From Zerene cesonia (taxonomy: Eukaryota; Arthropoda; Insecta; Lepidoptera; Pieridae): DNA of 64,000 nt. The notes under the pieces were generated by a model that searched no databases, had not been told where the DNA came from, and was given only the letters and a program-made list of their open reading frames with translations. The DNA lies in contig NC_052113.1 of NCBI RefSeq assembly GCF_012273895.1, forward strand, positions 3,152,195 to 3,216,194, in the 5' to 3' direction. The position numbers were made by a program, and so were the translations under genes. Shown piece by piece: positions 26,183 through 38,300 of the stretch (the stretch's first letter is position 1; the number at the start of each line of letters is the position of its first letter).

Positions 26183-26190
26183 CTTTTATA
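26183..26190 (-). promoter_or_regulatory. TATA box of the inferred orcokinin promoter
   Basis: TATAAAAG on the minus strand, preceded upstream by an unusually GC-rich stretch (GGCGGAGGGCGGACCGCC, about 26204-26226) in an otherwise AT-rich region. It lies about 30 bases from the start of the inferred noncoding exon, the classic spacing. Confidence 0.6.
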
Positions 26191-26554
26191 TGGTTGGGCG
26201 GATTGGGCGGGCGGTCCGCCCTCCGCCTCGTTAATGCAACAAGCTGCCTCTCGTATACTGTATTATCAATTGTCATTTCATTTGTAATATATTTCATTAT
26301 TTAATTTCGTTTTGACGTCTCAGTGAATTTCAATATAATTTAGTTTTTAATGTGCCTTACGAATATTTGAATATTTTGCATTTATTAAGGTTCGTTTGAT
26401 TTGGTAGCGCAGAAGCATAATATTACTTGTAATATATATTTTAACGTGATTCATTCATTATAATCTTTATTCCTACTTTTACAAAAATATTTAAGAGCTT
26501 TTCTCTAACAGATGTAAAGACTGTAATTTAGCATTTGTTTATTTATTTATAATT

Positions 26555-26770
26555 ACCAGCTTTTGCCCGCGGCTTCGCATTTGTAATTTCGAAATAGTTT
26601 ATAAACCTCTCTTATAAACTTTTTATATAAACCTTCCTCTTGAACTCTATCTATTAAAAAAAAAACCATCAAAGTCCGTTGCGTAACTTAAAGATTAAAG
26701 CATACATAGGGACATAGGGACAGAGAAAGTGACTTTGTTTTATACTATGTAGTGATTGAACATACAAAAA
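26555..26770 (-). mobile_element. Helitron-like repeat
   Basis: On the plus strand it begins ACCAGCTTTTGCCCGCGGCTTCGC and continues through 'ACCATCAAAGTCCGTTGCGT' and 'AGGGACAGAGAAAGTGACTT', a repeat plan very frequent in Lepidoptera. It lies end to end with a LINE tail at 26772-26865. Confidence 0.55.
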
Positions 26771-26771
26771 T

Positions 26772-26865
26772 ACAAAAAACCGATTCAACTAAAGCGACTT
26801 AAAAATAGTGTATAAATCACGGCCTTGTGGTAGCCAAATGTACCAGGCAACCTTTATTAATTAAT
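26772..26865 (-). mobile_element. LINE 3'-end fragment
   Basis: Contains CGGCCTTGTGGTAGCCAAAT and TACCAGGCAACCT, closely similar to 40770-40825 ('GCGGCCATATGGCTAAAAGC' ... 'TACCAGGCAACCG') and, on the opposite strand, to 61496-61540. This is a degraded copy of the same 3' UTR. Confidence 0.55.
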
Positions 26866-27511
26866 AGACTAAAAAACTATTACAGGGATTTAAAGTTATA
26901 AAAAGAAATTGATAATTTCTTAATTATTTCAGAGTGAACAATGAATATCAATTGTTTTAAAATTAACTTAATATAAAAGAAATATAAAAAGGGCCGCAAT
27001 TTATTGGATACATATATTGCAAATTTTAAAAATTGTAGCTTCTTAAAACGTTTTAAAACTTTCTAGATATTTACTGAGAATTTATCGAATATTCATATTT
27101 AGACATTATATGATCTTGTGATATGCACGAGTTTTACATAACATTACTCGTATATTGCATTTTTGTCAATCATTCATCTGTAACTTATATTGAGTGTGTT
27201 TATATGTATTATTTGAGCTATATTATCCAAGTAAAAATCTTTTATTGGTCAAGCTGAAGTTTTGTAATTAGAAATTAATCTACCAGTAACATTGACATAA
27301 ATACTTTCATCATTCGTTTGCAAGACACGATCTAATACTTTATCTACATTAGCGAGTCGGTTCTATTATTTGCCTTAATTTTTACTCGGATGCTTGATGA
27401 CATTTAGGTATTCGTCTAAGATAATGCGAGTGAGGTTGATAATATCGCAAGTTAATAGAAATTAAGAGTGTGTTTGTATAGTACTACTAATCACAATTCA
27501 CATTAGTGTGA

Positions 27512-27702
27512 TTAGTTTGTTTATTTGAATGTTTCTCTGTCAATCACGCTGAAACGATTGAACAGATTTTGATTAAATTTGGTATACAGACAGGGTATGA
27601 GCTGACATGGGTGGTAATGATAGGACTTTTATCCCGATTAAATTCTCTCTTGGGATAAAACAGTAATCTTGATATCCGGGCGCAGTCGGGACGAGCGTCT
27701 AG
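27512..27702 (+). mobile_element. Helitron-like repeat ending in CTAG
   Basis: Has 'CAATCACGCTGAAACGATTG' and ends 'CCGGGCGCAGTCGGGACGAG' then CGTCTAG. The internal layout (sequence diagnostic of primed query sites, then 'ATCCCGAT', then GC-rich 3' end) parallels the Lep1 copies but diverges in detail. Confidence 0.5.
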
Positions 27703-28751
27703 TTAACAAATTAATTTTATTTATTTACAGTTCTATAAATCTGTATGGTTTCTAATATTTTTTTATATTAATCTTGTCTTGATGATACTTATACAGTTCG
27801 TAAAATATCAATCTTACCCTACATTATATGATTGTTACTTGAATCACGAATTGATCAGAAAATTATATAATGTCGGTTAAACAACTGAGATAACTAATGT
27901 ATTTCGTGTAAATGTAAAATAAACTAGATTTTCCCAATAAAGTGACAAAATCTAAGAAGAACGTTTGTACATTTTCTGCAAAAATTATAAGGATTAGGTC
28001 CAATATTAAACAAGAAATTGTATGAATCATGGCGCAATAAAACCATGAAATGCGGAAAATGTTTCAGAATTTTTTAACATAACCAAATTTGCAGTCACCT
28101 ATGTATTTTTTTACGTTTGATATATTTTTCACAGGTCACTGTTAGAAAGATACCTTAACCGTACTTAATGTTTATTACTGTTCTCTGTGTAAAAATAGGA
28201 TATAAAGAGTATTAAAATTACACTCATAGAATAAAAACTGTGTGGGCAGAATTTAAAAAAAAGCACATGTGTAACAAGAGCATATTAATTAAATACAAAA
28301 TTACTTCGAAATACATGGAACGAGGATCAATTAGTGTAAAAAATAACCCTACTAATTTAGTCCCGGGCTTATAAATCACAGCCTTCAGTAAAAATTAATA
28401 ACTGGGTCACATTGCAAGCAATAATTATTTACTAACGTTGCACTTTTTGGGTAATAAAAAAGATATGAAATATATATTATAGCAAATGTGTAAGGTATGA
28501 ATATCGCTATTTGTTTCGTTTTTCTTTTGTGAACTTCTTTTAAAATAATTAGAATATTCAGTGGAATATTCTTTTTTAGAATAACAGATGTACTATAGTT
28601 CTATACTATGCCCAAAAACAACAAATGCTCGATAATTATAATATTTAGGAAACTCCGTGCAAGTATCTACGAGCATAACTTTGTCCACCTTCGTTAGCCA
28701 AGTACGTAGCCACTATTCAAACATTGCATTAGCTTTGCATTTATTTATGAA

Positions 28752-28946
28752 CTAGCTGCGCCCCGCGGTTTCACCCGCGTAAATCTGTATGTCGTAGGAT
28801 AAAAATTGGCTTATATGTTATTCCAGTTTTCCAGCTGTCTACGTATCAAATTTCATTGCAATCGGTTCAGTAGTTTTTGCGTGAAAGAGCAACAAACACA
28901 CACACATCCTTATAAACTTTCGCATTTATCATACTAGTAGGATTAT
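28752..28946 (-). mobile_element. Lep1-type Helitron
   Basis: Minus-strand 3' end is CGCGGGTGAAACCGCGGGGC then GCAGCTAG. The 5' end is TCCTACTAG.ATGATAAATGCGAAAG, with 'TTGCTCTTTCACGCAAAAAC' between. Near full length (about 195 bases). Confidence 0.85.
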
Positions 28947-30425
28947 AGTGTTTGTATACGAATGGTACTTGAAATTCATAGTATATATTTGGTATATAAA
29001 CTTTATTTATGTTATTTATCATGCTCATGTTGGCTTTTATTCCACAAAATAATAAAAATAAACGGGAATCATGTATATATTTAGATAAATAGACATGCGC
29101 ATCATTTTTAACATTAAGTAAAAGTTCAAGAGGGTATAGTAAATGCATCATATTTTTGTAATATATTACGATCACTTTTATTGTGGGAGTCGAGCACGCT
29201 TTGAGTTTAAATTGGGATAACTCGCACCTAGAAGGTACACACCCCCATAGAAGATCAGTGTGCAATAATAGTAACGTAAATATTCCCAGTCCTTTCATTT
29301 ATTCTCCTCGAAAATCCTTTTCTTATCCCTTCTTTTTATGTTCATAGGTGGTAGCGCTTATCAATAGGCAATCTACCAGCTTCTTTATCGACATCAACAT
29401 ATAAAAATATTTAAATTCACTATAAAGGATAATATAAAAACTGTTTTAAAAAGTCCCACATGTCATTTCATACAAACTCACACCAGGTGTCTTAATCGCC
29501 ATAGCTTTTTGAGGCCATTTCATTATCTAGAGTGCTCTTAACATTTAATAACCGGTACTCCACGGCAAGTGATACAAATCAGGGTTCCATTCCTACTGCG
29601 ATATGCTTCCGAATGATGTCACAATGTTGCGTCAATTGATAATCCAGATTAAACCATTTAGGTATGTCTCAAAAACTTAATCTACATTTTTCATTCCCTT
29701 GACATACTTTTACCGAGTGATGTAAAGGTGGATTTATCCTATAACATAAAAAAAAACGTATTTTTCATGAGGTTCTAAATCTGGCATTGTATTAGAGATA
29801 TAAATGTTCTGGGATTTTAACATAATGTATTCACCTGAAATTTGTAAGGCTAAGACATTGTATTGAAATGGTATAAAATTAAAAAAAACCGACCCTCAAT
29901 TAAGTCTAGGTCTTTTATAAAAGTTAGACAATGCTCTAATTAGCAAAAATCAAATAACAAAAATTGTTGGAACATTAATATAACATGAAGTTCAGTTGAA
30001 TATCATGTTATCATCGCGATGCAATAATATTTTGATGGCATTTCAATTTGCAGAATTGAATAGTGCTCGAAGTGCATAAAGCGTAGTTCCACAAGGAAAA
30101 CAATTTTACGAATACAATTCTAGTTACGCATTTAGAAGTTCAGTCAGCTGTCGGTTTCCCAATGGTGACTTTGCTATTATTTTATACGAATATTTCATAG
30201 AATTGATTTTGTGTGTGTACATTAATGCATAAAATTCATGATCTTTACATAAATTTTTTGACCTGAATGTTGAACAACAATCCAGAAAACAATTCGTAAA
30301 CCATACGAGAAATTTTAGAAAAACAGCAATTAAAAACAGGAAAATGAAAACCTTGTAAACAATAGAAAAGAGTCTACGCCGTAGCCCGCGCCGGTGTCTA
30401 CGATGTGCTACGTTTCAACTGCTGT

Positions 30426-30571
30426 AGTTTCACCCGCGTAAGTCCGTATCCCGTAGGAATATCGGGATAAAAAGTTGCCTATATGTTAAACCAGTTGTCC
30501 AGCTGTCTACGTAAATTTTATTGCAATCGATTCTTGTTACAAACTTACGCATTTATAATATTAGTAGGGAT
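30426..30571 (-). mobile_element. Lep1-type Helitron, truncated
   Basis: Lacks the terminal CTAG hairpin arm but retains 'CACCCGCGTAAGTCCGTATC', 'GATAAAAAGTTGCCTATATG' and 'CGCATTTATAATATTAGTAG'. An internal deletion removes the 'GTTTTTGCGTGAAAGAG' part. Confidence 0.75.
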
Positions 30572-30666
30572 AGTTATCTTAGGGGTCTATTCACGGAAAT
30601 TTTTAGATATATCTATAGTAGATGTCAACTGGCGAAAATTTAGGACGTCATTGGATGAATACTAAC

Positions 30667-30790
30667 CAGCTCCCGTGGCCCAGTCACTAAATCGGCTCGA
30701 CGGAACACAGTGGAGTTTTAGTCGGTAGGAATTCGACACAACCCACGGCTCCTTCCGCGGTGGCCGTGAGTATCTATGCAAGATTTCATC
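30667..30790 (+). repeat. Dispersed repeat family, copy 1 of 3
   Basis: Shares 'GACGGAACAC.GTGGA.TTT', 'TCGGTAGGAAT.CGACA' and 'AACCCACGGCTCCTT' with 62862-63000, and more weakly with 34218-34400. No open frame or inverted termini are visible. It may be a SINE or the 3' end of a LINE; I do not recognise the family. Confidence 0.6.
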
Positions 30791-32368
30791 ACTAAAACAG
30801 ATGTCGATATTGTTACTATGATCAATGATCATATCACATAAAATTAATATGAAATAATTGTATCAATAAACTTTCATACTCATAAATATAGCCTTGTAAA
30901 TTGGAAAAGTTTAATTAATGAAATTTCATTGTAGCTGCCAGCTGATAGGGATTGATTGTGGGACAGAGATACGAGAAGTGTCAGTTTTCAAAAGTTTCAA
31001 GCGGTTTATTTTGAAATCACATTGTTCGGTCGACTAATTGAACGTATTGTAGATATATTTTTAAAGAGAATACCAGTGTTTCCACCAAACGAAGTTTAGA
31101 AGTGGAAAAGTAAAAAGTTGTTCAAGTTTTATTATTGACAAAAGGTATGAAATTTTATGAATTTTTGTTTATATGACTACTTTATTTTAAACGTAAAATG
31201 AACAGGAACGAAGTTGTAGTCGATTCAGTTTGCTACTAATTATGAGCTAACTCCTATTCCCATTAAACTGAAATAAACTAATTTTTTTACCATACTCTTT
31301 TTCTTTTAGGCATTAAGAAATGACAACCGAAATCCATAATTTAATAAACATCCTTTCGTTCAATATTTTTACAATTTATTGAGCAGTTTTATAATTTGCA
31401 ATAACAATTATAATTTATTTTCAATTTTGTTGCAGTTAGTGACCAGTATTGAAATAACAGCTATGCATACATTTGAATGGATACACGGTACATAATATAA
31501 AAAAATATTTTTTTCTGTTTCTCGGTATTATTTATTCATAATAACCGTAGCCCTGATTGTACCGTAAAAATCGCTACCAATATTTTATGAAGTAACGGTC
31601 GATCAAATATTTCATTGTATATATTGTTATAACGTCCATCAAACACTTTCAGTATTATTAAATTCTCGATTTTTACCGTGCCTATTCCTTCCCAAACTGA
31701 AGGTAAATAAATAAATCGGTAAATAATCAGATTTCTATTCTACTGTACTAATAATATTAGTTTTACTTATTTATTGTGTAAGAGCTTGAAATATTTTTAA
31801 GAACAAAAATACAATGTTTTGTTTCTATCTTTGTAATACACACCAGAAAACTTTATGATAATTGTGACAGGTTCCTTTAATTACTTACATGTAAAAATAC
31901 TTAGTTAAAGTATTTATACAAGTTTATAGGTACAGCTTATTAAGTATACATAAAACATGATTTTACGAATCTTATTATTATTACAATACTAAGATTTCAA
32001 GAGCAAGCTGAACTATGGGATGGTAGTGAATTGTATTTCAAACAATATGACACATCATCCAGGGCGATAGCTTCCTGATGAGGAAACTAAGTGAGGCGTT
32101 ACAAACCATGAGTTCAACGATCTTTCTATACAAATAACAATGTGTGTATTTTCGTGTAATAAATTTCAAATATAATTAATCATACATAAGTACAAAACAT
32201 ACGATTAAGAATATATAAAATCACGTGTTGTGCTTTTGATATTCTACAGTTTCTTTAAACGTTGCTCGTTGTTGTGACTTCTTAAAGCAGTAATCATTCC
32301 AGTGTGGGAAATGATGGCGCTAGGCGACCTCTATATAGATAGCTTTTTCTTTTCTGGTACATGATTTC

Positions 32369-35300
32369 TTATTTGACAGCAATCTGAGGCTCCTTGGGTA
32401 AAGATATTTTAAACTGTAGGAGGACTATTAAGTAGATAGCGATCATACTAATGGCCTGAAATAAAAAAAAGAAATAGCATAAGATATAATAATGTTCACA
32501 AAATCAATTGAAATAATATAACATTGCTGTTAAAAATATATTTATGCTGGTATTAATATATTTTAAATTATGTATCTATTCTCTATAAATAACCGAATTA
32601 ACTTAATCACTATAGTCAAATAACGATTAACAATAAAGTAAGATAGGTAAATAACATCCTAATAAAAAATTACACTTTATTGTGTATAAGCCGTGTAATC
32701 CTACAATATTATAAATGCGAAAGTTTGTAAGGATGTGTGTGTGTTTGTTGCTCTTTCACGCAAAAAATACTGAATCGATTGCAATGAAATTTTGTACGAA
32801 AACAGCTGGACAACTGGAATAACATATAGGCAACATTTTATCCCGATATTCCTACGGGATACGGACTTACGCGGGTGAAACCGCGGGGCGCAGCTGGTCT
32901 AAACTAAGCAAATGTGATAACGCAATGTTAATTACATAAATATGTTATTTATATGTCAACGCGTTACATTACTTTACAGCAAGGATCGTTTTCAACTATA
33001 CTTATAATAAACTGTCAGAACAATTCTTAGTACACTCGGGAAAAAGCGCGTATTTCATTTCAAGATACTTTGGAATCGTGTTTCGGATCACCGAGCGGTG
33101 TCAACAACTCCTTACATAACCTTTGAAAGTAATCGTTATTTCCGGGCTTAAAACTGTATGCTTTGGGTTTTCAATTTGAAATACATACTTTTGTAGTTAT
33201 ACAAAATGTCAAATTTTCATTGATTACTAATAATAATAAAACACTGAAAAGGAAATATAACCATATAACAAAATAAAATTTTGTTTGGGTCATATATATA
33301 CATATTTTCTTTATTTTATTTTATTTTATTTTATTTTATTGGTTTCCAAACAACTTATACACTAATATATGATCAGCAGTAATAATGTACATCAAATATT
33401 GTTCTATGTATAAATCTATTCTATGGATACACAAATTACTGTCGCAAGTGTTACAGGCTTATGCGCAAGATTAACTAAACGAAAAAAATCTATTTAAACA
33501 GAAAAAAAAGATTACAACAAAAAGATACAGAAACTAAATTATCAGAAAATAGTGCGGCTTAGGTGCTACGCAGAGCAGCAAGGACTAAGCGACGAAAACT
33601 GTCAAGACTGTTGGAAAATATGTCAATAGCGTCATTTTTATTGACTATTTCATTGTATAATCGGCACAACCTATAGACTGGGTCATTATGTTATATTATT
33701 ATTATGTCTTATACCAGTAATTAGATGTAAGTATCTTTTAAGAATTATAATATTTATAAACTTAAATTTATATGAAAGTAAGGAATTGAATAACATACTA
33801 AAACACCGATACTTACCGATGTAAGCAATTCTCTGTTGACATGAGCATATCCCTTTAAGCTTACTACAGCCGGATTCATCTCAATGGCTTGTATGAAGTG
33901 ATCGATCTGTAGCATGAGATTAAGATGATCGTTAAATATGGTGCGCTGTTTATAAGAATTCAATTAAATGATTATTTGGAATAAAATGAATATAAGGAGT
34001 TCTACCATCCTTAATAAATATTGCATGATCTTATGAAAATTGTATATTTGGACATTTGTAAGAGTATCACAGTTATACGTATCAAACACTCATTTGGTTG
34101 TGAGTATTGTATTGTTTCGTTGTTGTGTTCCTTTTTGTTAGTTAGTCTTTTACGGGCTGTATTGCTTCGCAGAGGAAAAAAATGGGTTTGTTTGTCCTTT
34201 TCAATGAAGTAGGACTTTGGGGGGAGAGCCTGAGACCGAGCGGTCGCCTTCCAAGTCGTGGATACTCTCATGAGAGTTCCTGCGACCCCTGCTAACAACT
34301 CAGTGGAGTTCAGTCGGTAGGCCTATGGCGCCCTACTGTAAGGCAATGGGAATTCGACATAATCCACGGCTCATTTTCGAAGGCTGTGGGTTAACAAATG
34401 CATTCTCCACTATAATGTAAGGGATAACCGAGTTAAAGTGGGTTATTTTAATGATAACTAAGAAGAGAACTTAAGTGAATAAACATGTACGATATTCTCA
34501 TACACTACAAAGACATATATTCATTGTCCATTCATTCGCAAATAATCTCAGAACGTTTATCAGAAAGATGCAAACTTTATAAAAAATAAATAAATAAACT
34601 GCATTTTTGTTGTATCTCTCTGAAAAAAAGCCTCTTTAGATAAAATCTTCACGTGACTAAACAAAGAACTATTAAACTGTTTATGTCCGTTGCATTATTA
34701 AAACATCAGTTTCGAAATTTTTAATACAACATTCAAATGCAAAATGCGTTTTATTTAATTATACCTTTATATAGAACCCAATTAGTATTATAATCACATT
34801 TGTCTGTTGTCAGTTTTGTTAACAAACAAGCCACGTACCTATACAAATATAAATATGTAACTTTATACAAATTAACCTTATACCTACGTAGTTACGAAAT
34901 AATCAAAGTTACATCATCTTGTTTTCTATGTAGGTTGTTATCATTAATTATATAAATTAAATAAAGGCAGACGTAAGCGTACAACATAGCATGTTTTTAT
35001 AACACTAATAATAATAATCACGTCTTTATTTTTTCATGATCATATGATTTTCGTTGAGCTCTACTAATTTAGAATATACAATATGATCCCGCTAGAGAAT
35101 AGCAATACGACTTTGTATCGCTTTCATAATTTACTGTTGCTTATATCTACTCCGTATGCTAACTTCAAGCCATGTGTTTCAAACTTCGGCTTCTGAATTT
35201 GGCGATTTTTCATCGACTTTATTTTGAGCCATTATCTGGAGACGTCGCAGTCATATATGCGTTCCGATATCTACTGGGGCTGCCTCGTTTCTGTAGTGCT

Positions 35301-38300
35301 TCAGGGATGCTTGCAGAAGCACTTGTTAACTGTTTTTACACTATAATCTATAAGAGATGCATAGTGGTGGTGCGCCGGGTGCGAGACAGTCCCATTACAA
35401 TTTTAAAATGTATTGCGAGTAGATTAGATTCTCAATATGTAAACCATTGCTGTAAATTATATGCATCAATGGTATAGAATAGGATAATTTCAAATTTTAA
35501 TTTCATGTACTAACATAGTCTTTAAGAATATTTTTACTAACAAAGAGAGTCTTTATAGTTGCTCGATTAAATGAATATTATATTACATTTTTGTTTAGGA
35601 TACAAATAACTAACTATATATTATTTATGTTTAATAAATGAATATTAAATTAAGTTTAACAACATTTCCTCTACACTGTATAAATATTAGATTACATTGA
35701 AGTTTCGAAGTATCAATTCTACGGAACTTACCTCTTTCTGAGTTGGTCTATCAACAGATAAAACATCAATGGATAGAAGCGTCTCTTGTACACCAGCTGC
35801 TACCTAAGAATTACAAGAAACATAATTTAAAAGTTCTTTATACTGCCGCTATAATGTGTAGCTTTATTTATAAATATATAATCCATTTGATTATATAATT
35901 TATTAATCCTTCCGATGATTCATCAATCAGATCTATTAGATTTTTCGCTTGAAAAATTTAATAGATGAAGCATGAAGGATCATTGCATTAATTACATTCT
36001 TGGAAAATCGTAGGAAAAATTACCTAGTACGTTTCGATATCACGCCATTTTTTTGTTAGAGTATCGAAATACAATTAAGTCTAATATGACTGAAGTATAG
36101 TTTAATATTAATTTTATCTAATATTGTTTCCTAAAGCTAACATACTTTAAGGGTAGACTTATGTGAGCAATCAGCGAATATAAATAACAATGTCGAGCAG
36201 TATGCAGCGTCTACAAATAAGCCCATTTCCTTGAAGGTGAAGCCAAAACCATGGTCCACTATCTCTGATAGAGCGCCGTAAACCGCAATTGTAATGTTGA
36301 AAAACCTGTGAGCAACCATTTAAATATACTTTACCTCTAGTTTACAAATGAAAGATAACATATTTATGATAGCTTTATGAAAATATATAAGTACTATACT
36401 GAATATTAAATTGTTAATTACCGAAATAGGCGTGTGCTTTCCGGCTTAACGAATTTTTATATTAAGTGCTACTACTAACATAAAGTGCCTACTTTTCCTG
36501 TATTTTGATTGAACTTTAATTTACTTCCTACGGGAAGTGTCGTACAGTGGTGTGCATTCGTAAATACTCCACTGGGCGGCACTCATATGAATTATTTTAA
36601 TTTAATTTGTTTTATTTGAAAAAATTGGATTACAAAAAAGTACTTACATGAACAAACAGTATGTGGAATAAGTACGAGCGTAAGCATTACCAAGAGATTG
36701 CAGCAACTCTGATAAATTGAGCCAAAGGAAACGATAACTGGATATCAAATGGGCAGTACATTCTACATTTACATCCTGAAAATTTTATGGAGTTACTCAT
36801 CATTATGAACCTACATTCGCATTGACCAATGTTGGCTTGGTCAATATAGTAATTAATAAAATATGTAATATTATTCCTACAAAATATACTTAGAGGTTTA
36901 GCTTCGTTTGCATCGAGCATTGTTTATTATTTTTTAATTGACGTTATTATTAGGTAAAAGTCATTGTGTTTCCATATTATGATAATACAATTTTAAGTAA
37001 AAGTTAACAATTCCAAATTTTTAACATAGGACTTTATTTAGATTTTTCAAATTATTTTAATACTGAAAGTGCTTCTCGAATATAAATATTTCATATCATA
37101 TATCATATTTCTGATGCAAGGCTTAGAAAATAGCGCGTATATATTTATGTAAACAAATTTTAATATAGAGATATGGCACAACATAAAATGCAAAATCCTG
37201 TGATGCAGAGTAGGGCGTAATCACGTCAGACTCATGTTTTCTTTATTCGTACAACGTGTTCCTGAACCAGTTTATAAATCACTGAATAAGTTCTATTTTT
37301 CCTAATGCTTTACATTATAATGTTAAAAGCTTCTTTTTATTTTTTAATGAATTGCAAACGCTAATCGCATTCCAATGTGAAATAGAGCGGGATACAGCGT
37401 ATTTTCAATGTTCACAGTGTTGTGTTTTGTTTATTCTAACAAAGGAAAACTGTTTCAAACGAGTTTTGCTATTCCTCTTCGTTTTTAAAGGTTCAAATTA
37501 AAATAGAAAACTGTTCGAGTAGGTACTGTCATACTGAGGAATTATTTCATGAATTTTAATCAACGCTATTTTAATTTATTATTATTATTTAAGATCCTAT
37601 TTTGTGATACATATTTTTTGTTTTTTCAAGTAGTTATGCGGCGTAGTAGATATGCGACGTTGGGATTTTTTTTCATATAAAATAATTAATTTACTGTGAC
37701 CAAGAGAAAGTTTAAAACGTATAAATTAAAAACTCACTCGGCGAAAACAATTAGAGAGATTTTGTGAAGCTGTCTTTATTCCTCTACAATTGATGTACCA
37801 GAGAGCGCAATTCATATTAATCATCGTGATAATATGAAAATAAGCTGCTGTATGACGTAACAAAAAGCCATCCAGTAACGCACACAGACATAGAAGGAAA
37901 CATACAGCTAGCAGCAAACAACCCACACTTATAATAACAATAGATGTTTTTAAGTTAGGAAACTGCAGATTTTCACCCGTAACTCGATAGTATCTCACCT
38001 AAAACAAGCATAATAATATGAATATTTCAAATTAATAAAGTATACAGCGCTGTATTATTACAAATAAGCGTCTAACTTGCAATAGGTTAGAATTAAATTT
38101 TATTTCGTACTAAAGCAGAGCACTGTTAGCGTTGATTTCGTTACTCATAAATTAATTAGTATATAATTTATTGATTGGATATACCAGTACCAGATCTTTG
38201 TATATATATTTGGGTAAAGAATTAGACAACATATACTGTAATACTCTGACAAGGATTGAATAAGATACTTACCTATGAAGATAAGCTAACACGAAATACT

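Larger units (their letters stand above)
26191..32368. other. Intergenic DNA between orcokinin and the gustatory receptor
   Basis: No gene is supported. Repeats at 26555-26865, 27512-27702, 28752-28946, 30426-30571 and 30667-30790 are listed separately. A plus-strand pair of splice-like sites at 31144 and 31435 is noted among the findings. The open frame at 28867-29298 (minus) begins inside a Helitron and has no domain. Confidence 0.6.

Noticed and set aside
26110..26304. 64-codon plus-strand frame over the GC-rich patch
   Set aside because: The region is better explained as a minus-strand TATA promoter and short noncoding exon.
28867..29298. 143-codon minus-strand frame
   Set aside because: It starts inside a Lep1-type Helitron and has no recognisable domain.
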